A stretch of 64,000 bases of DNA from Bartonella sp. F02 (lineage in GTDB: Bacteria > Pseudomonadota > Alphaproteobacteria > Rhizobiales > Rhizobiaceae), in assembly GCF_026929975.1 (NCBI RefSeq), contig NZ_JANHOK010000002.1, positions 62,001-126,000 of the forward strand, written 5' to 3'. Positions 58,922 through 64,000 of the stretch are shown here, piece by piece. The position numbers were made by a program, and so were the translations under genes. Within the stretch, counting starts at the first letter, position 1, and every line of letters begins with the position of its first letter. A model generated the notes under the pieces. The model was not told the DNA's origin. It saw only the letters and a program-made list of their open reading frames with translations, and did not search any database.

Positions 58922-60390
58922 TGACCGACTGGCCTATTCTTTCTACGGTCACATTTTTGCCGCTTGTTGGTGTGTTTTTGATTGCTTTAATCAAAGATGA
59001 TAGTGATGCAGCAAAGCGTAATATACGGAATGTGGCATTTTTCACGACTGTTTTTGTTTTTGTCATTTCTTTAGTTATTTGGGCAGGTTTTGATCATACA
59101 GACTCTTCTTTCCAAATGGTTGAGAAATTTAATTGGTTAGGAAATGGAATTAGCTACCATATGGGAGTTGATGGTATTTCTGTCCTTTTTGTTGTTCTTT
59201 CAGCTTTTTTATTACCCTTTTGTATTTTAGCGAGTTGGAAGACTATTAAAGATAGATTGAAAGCCTATATGATTGCTTTTCTTCTTCTTGAAGTAGCAAT
59301 TATTGGAGTTTTTTGTGCTCTTGATGCGATGCTGTTTTATGTTTTTTTTGAAGCCAGTCTCATTCCAATGTTTATTATTATTGGTGTTTGGGGTGGAAAA
59401 CGTCGTGTTTATGCGAGTATGAAGTTTTTCTTATATACTTTATTGGGTTCTGTTTTAATGCTTGTTGCGGTAATGGCGATGTATTGGAAAACAGGAACTC
59501 TCGATATACCGACTTTATTAACTTATCAATTTCCTGCACAAATGCAGATATGGTTATGGCTTGCTTTTTTTGCTTCTTTTGCTGTTAAAATGCCTATGTG
59601 GCCTGTTCATACATGGTTGCCTGATGCACACGTTGAAGCGCCAACAGCAGGCTCTGTTATTTTAGCGGGTGTCTTACTGAAATTAGGAGGGTATGGGTTT
59701 CTTCGTTTTTCTTTGCCTATGTTTCCTTTTGCTTCAGTTTATTTCACACCCTTTGTTTTTACGTTATCACTTGTTGCTATTATTTACACATCATTGGTTG
59801 CGCTCGTTCAAAGTGATATGAAAAAACTTATCGCTTATTCATCAATAGCGCATATGGGGTATGTGACGATGGGTATCTTTGCTGCTAATGAACAAGGGAT
59901 CCAAGGTGCTATTTACCAGATGCTCTCGCATGGTATTGTTTCATCGGCATTATTTCTTTGTGTTGGGGTTATTTATGATCGTCTGCACACACGAGAAATT
60001 TCTGCTTTTGGGGGTTTAGTGAATAACATGCCTAAATATGCTGTTGTCTTTTTGATTTTTACTATGGCAAATATTGGTTTGCCAGGAACATCAGGATTCT
60101 TAGGTGAATTTTTGACTTTAATAGGTGTCTTTCAAATAAATAAATTAGTTGTTGTATTTGCTACAACCGGCGTTATTTTGTCAGCGGCTTATGCACTTTA
60201 CCTTTATCGTCGTGTTGTTTTAGGTTCTTTAGATAAAGAAAGTGTAAGAATACTCACTGATTTATCTTCGAGAGAAAAATTCATCCTTTATCCTATGATT
60301 GTTCTTACAGTATTTTTTGGTGTTTATCCAACGCCAATTCTTAAAACAACAACATCTGCTGTAAAAGCTCTTGTCAATAAGTTACACTAA
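58921..60390 (+). CDS. nuoM: NADH-quinone oxidoreductase subunit M
   Basis: The second antiporter-like subunit, 489 residues. The start at 58921 ([17 protein letters not shown]) is chosen because the longer frame from 58894 would reach back into nuo[21 protein letters not shown] and [20 protein letters not shown] contain the proton-channel Glu and Lys. [17 protein letters not shown] is also conserved. It shares an A with the nuoL stop codon, indicating translational coupling. Confidence 0.97.
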   Translation: MTDWPILSTVTFLPLVGVFLIALIKDDSDAAKRNIRNVAFFTTVFVFVISLVIWAGFDHTDSSFQMVEKFNWLGNGISYHMGVDGISVLFVVLSAFLLPFCILASWKTIKDRLKAYMIAFLLLEVAIIGVFCALDAMLFYVFFEASLIPMFIIIGVWGGKRRVYASMKFFLYTLLGSVLMLVAVMAMYWKTGTLDIPTLLTYQFPAQMQIWLWLAFFASFAVKMPMWPVHTWLPDAHVEAPTAGSVILAGVLLKLGGYGFLRFSLPMFPFASVYFTPFVFTLSLVAIIYTSLVALVQSDMKKLIAYSSIAHMGYVTMGIFAANEQGIQGAIYQMLSHGIVSSALFLCVGVIYDRLHTREISAFGGLVNNMPKYAVVFLIFTMANIGLPGTSGFLGEFLTLIGVFQINKLVVVFATTGVILSAAYALYLYRRVVLGSLDKESVRILTDLSSREKFILYPMIVLTVFFGVYPTPILKTTTSAVKALVNKLH

Positions 60391-60408
60391 ATTGAAAGAT
60401 GGACACTT

Positions 60409-61863
60409 ATGCAAACTGAAATAATAGCTCAATTAGTGTTAATTGCTCCAGAAATTTTAATGGCGTTGGGAGGAATAGCGTTGCTTTTAGTAGGCGTTTA
60501 CTCTAAAGCGCGTCCCTATTTAATGGTTACTGGTTTGGCAATTTCTCTTCTTATTGTGACTATTATTCTAACAATGTTTTTTTCAGAAAACGGCTTTTTT
60601 TACACGAATGCGCTCGTTGTTGATTCTTTTAGTCGTTATATGAAAGTTTTAACATTGATTGGTGCATTATTTGCTCTCATTATGTCTGTTAGTTTTACTT
60701 ACGTTCAAAAGTTTTCTGTGTTTGAATTCCCTGTACTCGTTCTTTTTGCCACTCTTGGTATGATGCTTATGATTTCAGCTGGTAATATGTTATCTCTTTA
60801 TATGGGGTTAGAATTACAATCTTTAGCTTTGTATGTTTTAGCTGCAATTAATCGTGATAATGTCAAATCTTCTGAAGCGGGTATAAAGTATTTTGTTTTA
60901 GGTGCGTTGTCTTCGGGAATATTGTTGTATGGTATTTCGTTACTTTATGGTTTTACTGGTCAAATTGGTTTTCGTGAAATTGCTTTTGCTTTAAAAGGAG
61001 AGGACTTACAGCTAGGGGTTGTATTTGGCATCGTTTTCATTTTAGCTGGCCTTGCTTTCAAAATTTCTGCTGTTCCATTTCATATGTGGACTCCTGATGT
61101 TTATGAAGGATCTCCAACACCTATTACAGCATTTTTTGCTAGTGCTCCTAAAGTTGCGGCAATGGCATTAATTATTCGTGTCATTGTTGTTGCTTTTATT
61201 CCATTAGAGGAAAGTAATGGTTTTATGCCTGCATGGCAGCAAATCTTGGTATTTATGGCTATTGCATCAATGATTCTTGGGGCATTTGCTGGTATTGGTC
61301 AGCGTAATATAAAGCGCTTAATGGCTTATTCATCAATTAGTCATATGGGCTATGCACTCGTTGGTTTAGCTGCTGGAGATATGCTTGGGATAAAAGGGGT
61401 TATTCTTTATATGACGATTTATCTTGGAATGACACTTGGTTCATTTGCTTTTATCCTTGGAATGCGATTTAATAATGGACGTGTTGAAAATATTCATGAT
61501 CTTGCAGGACTAGCAAAAAACAATCCGTTTATGGCTATTATAATGACAATACAGCTTTTTTCTTTAGCAAGTATACCACCTATGGCTGGTTTTTTTGGTA
61601 AGTGGTATACATTTTCTGCGGCTGTTCATGCAGGACTGACACCTCTCGTTATTATTGGTATGCTCACTTCTGTTGTTGGTGCCTTTTATTATTTACGTGT
61701 AATTAAAGTTATGTGGTTTGATGATGCAAAAGCGAGTTTTGTTGCATTATCAAGCGAACTTAAGCTTTGTCTTACTGTTTCCGCATTGTTCGTTTTATCC
61801 TATACATTTTGGGGAGTTTGGTTCTCTGAATTAGCAGAAAAAGCCGCGGCATCATTGTTTTAG
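60409..61863 (+). CDS. nuoN: NADH-quinone oxidoreductase subunit N
   Basis: The third antiporter-like subunit, 484 residues, next to NuoK. ELQSLALYVLAAINRDN, AVPFHMWTPDVYEGSPTPIT and LMAYSSISHMGYALVGLAAG are diagnostic and hold the conserved Glu, Lys and Tyr residues of the proton channel. It is the last core gene of the operon; birA starts 5 bp after it and probably shares the transcript. Confidence 0.97.
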   Translation: MQTEIIAQLVLIAPEILMALGGIALLLVGVYSKARPYLMVTGLAISLLIVTIILTMFFSENGFFYTNALVVDSFSRYMKVLTLIGALFALIMSVSFTYVQKFSVFEFPVLVLFATLGMMLMISAGNMLSLYMGLELQSLALYVLAAINRDNVKSSEAGIKYFVLGALSSGILLYGISLLYGFTGQIGFREIAFALKGEDLQLGVVFGIVFILAGLAFKISAVPFHMWTPDVYEGSPTPITAFFASAPKVAAMALIIRVIVVAFIPLEESNGFMPAWQQILVFMAIASMILGAFAGIGQRNIKRLMAYSSISHMGYALVGLAAGDMLGIKGVILYMTIYLGMTLGSFAFILGMRFNNGRVENIHDLAGLAKNNPFMAIIMTIQLFSLASIPPMAGFFGKWYTFSAAVHAGLTPLVIIGMLTSVVGAFYYLRVIKVMWFDDAKASFVALSSELKLCLTVSALFVLSYTFWGVWFSELAEKAAASLF

Positions 61864-61868
61864 TGATT

Positions 61869-62669
61869 ATGGTTTATACATTATCAAATTTTGCAAAAAA
61901 ACAAAATTATGATCTTGAATCGTACGAAAGTGTTGATTCAACGAACCTAGTTGCGATGCAAAGAGCGAATGATGGTCATCGTGGTTATCTTTGGGTTGTT
62001 GCAGAAGAACAGACTAAAGGAAGAGCCAGAAGAGGTAGAGCGTGGAACAGTCCAAAAGGAAATTTATATTCAAGTCTTTTGTTAATTGAGGATATTGTTC
62101 CACAAACTGCTGCTCAGCTTGGTTTTGTTGCTGGGGTGAGTATGGTAGAGGCCATTAGCGAATTTATAAAAAGTGACAAACAAATCAATTCTGTTGTTAG
62201 TCTGAAATGGCCAAACGATATTTTGCTTGAAGGGGCTAAAAGCTCTGGAATTTTACTTGAGTTTTCTAATTTAAATTCAAAAGAAAGTGCATTAGTTATT
62301 GGTATTGGAATGAATGTAAAATATCATTATGAAAGTGCGCCGTATCCTACTTCAAGCTTGAGAAATATTGGTTTAAACATTGATAAAAGGCAGTTATTTT
62401 CGGTTTTAACAAAATATTTTGCTAAGAATTATCTCCTTTGGAAACAGGCAGAAGGGCATGCTATCATTCGTGAAAAATGGCTTTCACATTCTGGTCATCT
62501 TGGGCAATATATTAAAACAATTAATGGTGATAAAATCATTGAAGGTATCTTTGAGGGCCTTGATTGTGATTTTAACTGTATTGTAAAACAAAAACATGGT
62601 CAGAAGGCAATCATAACGGCTGGAGATGTTCACTTTGGTTTAGCTGCTTCTGCTAATACAGGTCTTTAA
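61869..62669 (+). CDS. birA: Biotin-protein ligase BirA (no DNA-binding domain)
   Basis: BirA attaches biotin to carrier domains such as that of acetyl-CoA carboxylase. The 266-residue protein starts at the ATG at 61869; a GTG at 61863 overlaps the nuoN stop. It lacks the N-terminal winged helix of E. coli BirA, so it is a group I ligase that should not repress transcription. The biotinyl-AMP loop is GRARRGRAW at residues 51-59, and LKWPNDILLEGAKSSGILLE holds the catalytic lysine. The nuoN-birA-RNase J order recurs in alphaproteobacteria. Confidence 0.93.
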   Translation: MVYTLSNFAKKQNYDLESYESVDSTNLVAMQRANDGHRGYLWVVAEEQTKGRARRGRAWNSPKGNLYSSLLLIEDIVPQTAAQLGFVAGVSMVEAISEFIKSDKQINSVVSLKWPNDILLEGAKSSGILLEFSNLNSKESALVIGIGMNVKYHYESAPYPTSSLRNIGLNIDKRQLFSVLTKYFAKNYLLWKQAEGHAIIREKWLSHSGHLGQYIKTINGDKIIEGIFEGLDCDFNCIVKQKHGQKAIITAGDVHFGLAASANTGL

Positions 62670-62729
62670 TTCATTTGTAAAATTTTACTTTATTACGAGA
62701 TTATCCTTTAAATAGCTTAGGAGATATTT

Positions 62730-64000
62730 ATGGCTGTTGCCAATAAAAATGAACTATTTTTTCTTCCTCTGGGGGGAGTAGGAGAAATAGGAATGAATTT
62801 AGCTGCTTATAAATTTGGTTCAGAAAAAAACTACGAATGGCTGCTTGTTGATATGGGGGTTAGTTTTGCTGGTCCTGAATTGCCAGGAGTCGATATTGTT
62901 TTTCCGGATATTCGTTTTTTAGAAAGTGAAAAAGATAATATACGTGCCCTTATTGTGACACATGCACATGAAGATCATTACGGTGCTGTTCTTGATTTAT
63001 GGTTAAAATTTAAAATTCCATTTTATTGTACACCTTTTACGGCAGGATTATTAGAAAGTAAAAAGCAGTCGAATTTTGATTTCTGTGAAACTTTATTCAA
63101 TATTTTTAAGGCGGGCGATCGTTTTCAGATTGGTTCATTTTCAGTTGAAGCCATTGCCGTTAATCATTCGATTCCAGAATCTGTTTCCTTGGCAATTGAA
63201 ACACCTTTAGGCAAAGTTATTCATACCGGAGATTGGAAGATTGATTATGAGCCTTCTCTTGAAAACAGAACAGATGAAAAACGATTTCGTGCTTTAGGAA
63301 AAGAAGGTGTTTTAGCATTACTGTGCGACTCTACGAATGCTCTTCGAGATGGGAGATCACCATCAGAACAACAAGTTAAGGAAAGTCTTTCTGAAATTAT
63401 TTCGAAAGCTGAAGGTCGAGTTGTTATTGCAACTTTTGCGTCTAATATTGGCCGAGTATGTTCAATTGCTCGTGCTGCTGAAGCTTCTGGACGTAAAATT
63501 ATGTTAGTTGGGCGTTCTTTGAAACGGAGTGTTATGGTAGCTCAAGAGCTTGGATACATGGATAATTTAGAACCATTTGTTACAGAAGATGAATATGGTT
63601 CCATTCCACGAAACAATATTGTTTTGGTTGTAACAGGCAGTCAAGGGGAAACCTGTTCGGCACTCGCAAAACTTTCACGAAATGAAATGAAAAATATTCA
63701 ACTTTCTTCTGGTGATACAGTTATTTATTCATCGCGGAGTATTCCAGGAAATGAGAAAGCGATTATTGATGTGCAAAATCATTTGATCGATCAGGGAATT
63801 ATTGTTGTTACAAATGAAGATGCTCTCGTTCATGTTTCTGGTCATCCTCGTCGTCCAGAGCTTTTACAGATGTATGATTGGGTGAAACCGCAGATATTGG
63901 TTCCTGTTCATGGTGAAGCGATCCATCTTTCTGCTCATGCAGATTTAGCGCGTAAAGCTGGAATTAAAACTGTTTCTGAAATTAGAAACGGTGATGTGTT
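62730..64000 (+). CDS. rnj: Ribonuclease J, 3' truncated by the window
   Basis: 423 codons are visible from the ATG at 62730, which follows a TAGGAGA site, and the frame is still open at the window end. The metallo-beta-lactamase motif is THAHEDHYGAV with His78, His80, Asp82 and His83. The beta-CASP features HTGDWKID, LLCDSTNAL, VTGSQGE and HVSGHPRRPELLQMYDW follow. RNase J has 5'-3' exonuclease and endonuclease activity on mRNA and rRNA precursors. Known members are about 550 residues, so roughly a quarter is missing. Confidence 0.95.
   Translation, partial: MAVANKNELFFLPLGGVGEIGMNLAAYKFGSEKNYEWLLVDMGVSFAGPELPGVDIVFPDIRFLESEKDNIRALIVTHAHEDHYGAVLDLWLKFKIPFYCTPFTAGLLESKKQSNFDFCETLFNIFKAGDRFQIGSFSVEAIAVNHSIPESVSLAIETPLGKVIHTGDWKIDYEPSLENRTDEKRFRALGKEGVLALLCDSTNALRDGRSPSEQQVKESLSEIISKAEGRVVIATFASNIGRVCSIARAAEASGRKIMLVGRSLKRSVMVAQELGYMDNLEPFVTEDEYGSIPRNNIVLVVTGSQGETCSALAKLSRNEMKNIQLSSGDTVIYSSRSIPGNEKAIIDVQNHLIDQGIIVVTNEDALVHVSGHPRRPELLQMYDWVKPQILVPVHGEAIHLSAHADLARKAGIKTVSEIRNGDV

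Overview
The window is a stretch of AT-rich alphaproteobacterial core chromosome. Gene content and order point to the Rhizobiales, most likely Bartonella. The evidence is: (i) the purC-purS-purQ-purL-bolA-grxD cluster, (ii) the CckA/DivK cell-cycle kinase and response regulator, (iii) a 14-gene nuo operon followed by birA and RNase J, (iv) separate homologues of the mitochondrial complex I subunits NDUFS4 and NDUFS6, and (v) the low G+C with long, poorly coding spacers. The genus is an inference from these traits, not a database match.

Layout. 0-0.5 kb: C-terminal part of a protein that looks like an abortive-infection (Abi C-terminal) family member, cut by the window edge. 0.6-6.6 kb: recG and dnaE. 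6.7-8.2 kb: FAD monooxygenase and an NDUFS6-like zinc protein. 8.4-12.1 kb: ppk and ppx, overlapping by 4 bp (polyphosphate synthesis and breakdown). 12.2-18 kb: rnd, aspS, parC. 18-27 kb: a minus-strand block with rpe, purB, a small hydrolase, purC, purS, purQ, purL, bolA, grxD and a Bcr/CflA-type exporter. 27.2-32.1 kb: flavin reductase, dksA, a FliO-like membrane protein and cckA. 32.3-34 kb: purM and purN. 34.2-36.8 kb: AI-2E/PerM-type permease, hdaA, tRNA-Pro, NDUFS4-like subunit, tRNA-Arg. 36.8-38.1 kb: a 943-bp gap and divK. 38.2-46.1 kb: rpsI/rplM, recJ, parE, lipB, a TPM-domain protein and a LemA lipoprotein. 46.5-46.8 kb: tRNA-Val and tRNA-Asp. 47.1-61.9 kb: nuoA to nuoN. 61.9-64 kb: birA and the start of an RNase J gene that runs off the edge.

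How the genes work together. Seven purine-synthesis steps (purB, C, L, M, N, Q, S) sit in two minus-strand clusters. All 14 core subunits of NADH dehydrogenase plus two accessory subunits are present. CckA and DivK belong to the CtrA control circuit, and HdaA restrains DnaA. ParC and ParE make topoisomerase IV. BolA and the CGFS glutaredoxin form an iron-sulfur handling pair.

I found no insertion sequence, prophage, CRISPR array or integrase, and no convincing new multi-gene system. The most unusual items are the truncated Abi-like gene at the left edge, a DksA that has lost three of its four zinc cysteines, a FliO-like gene outside any flagellar locus, a three-way-junction-shaped inverted repeat near 46.3 kb, G+C-poor perfect hairpins between convergent genes, repeated short direct duplications in spacers, and an operator-like repeat upstream of nuoA.
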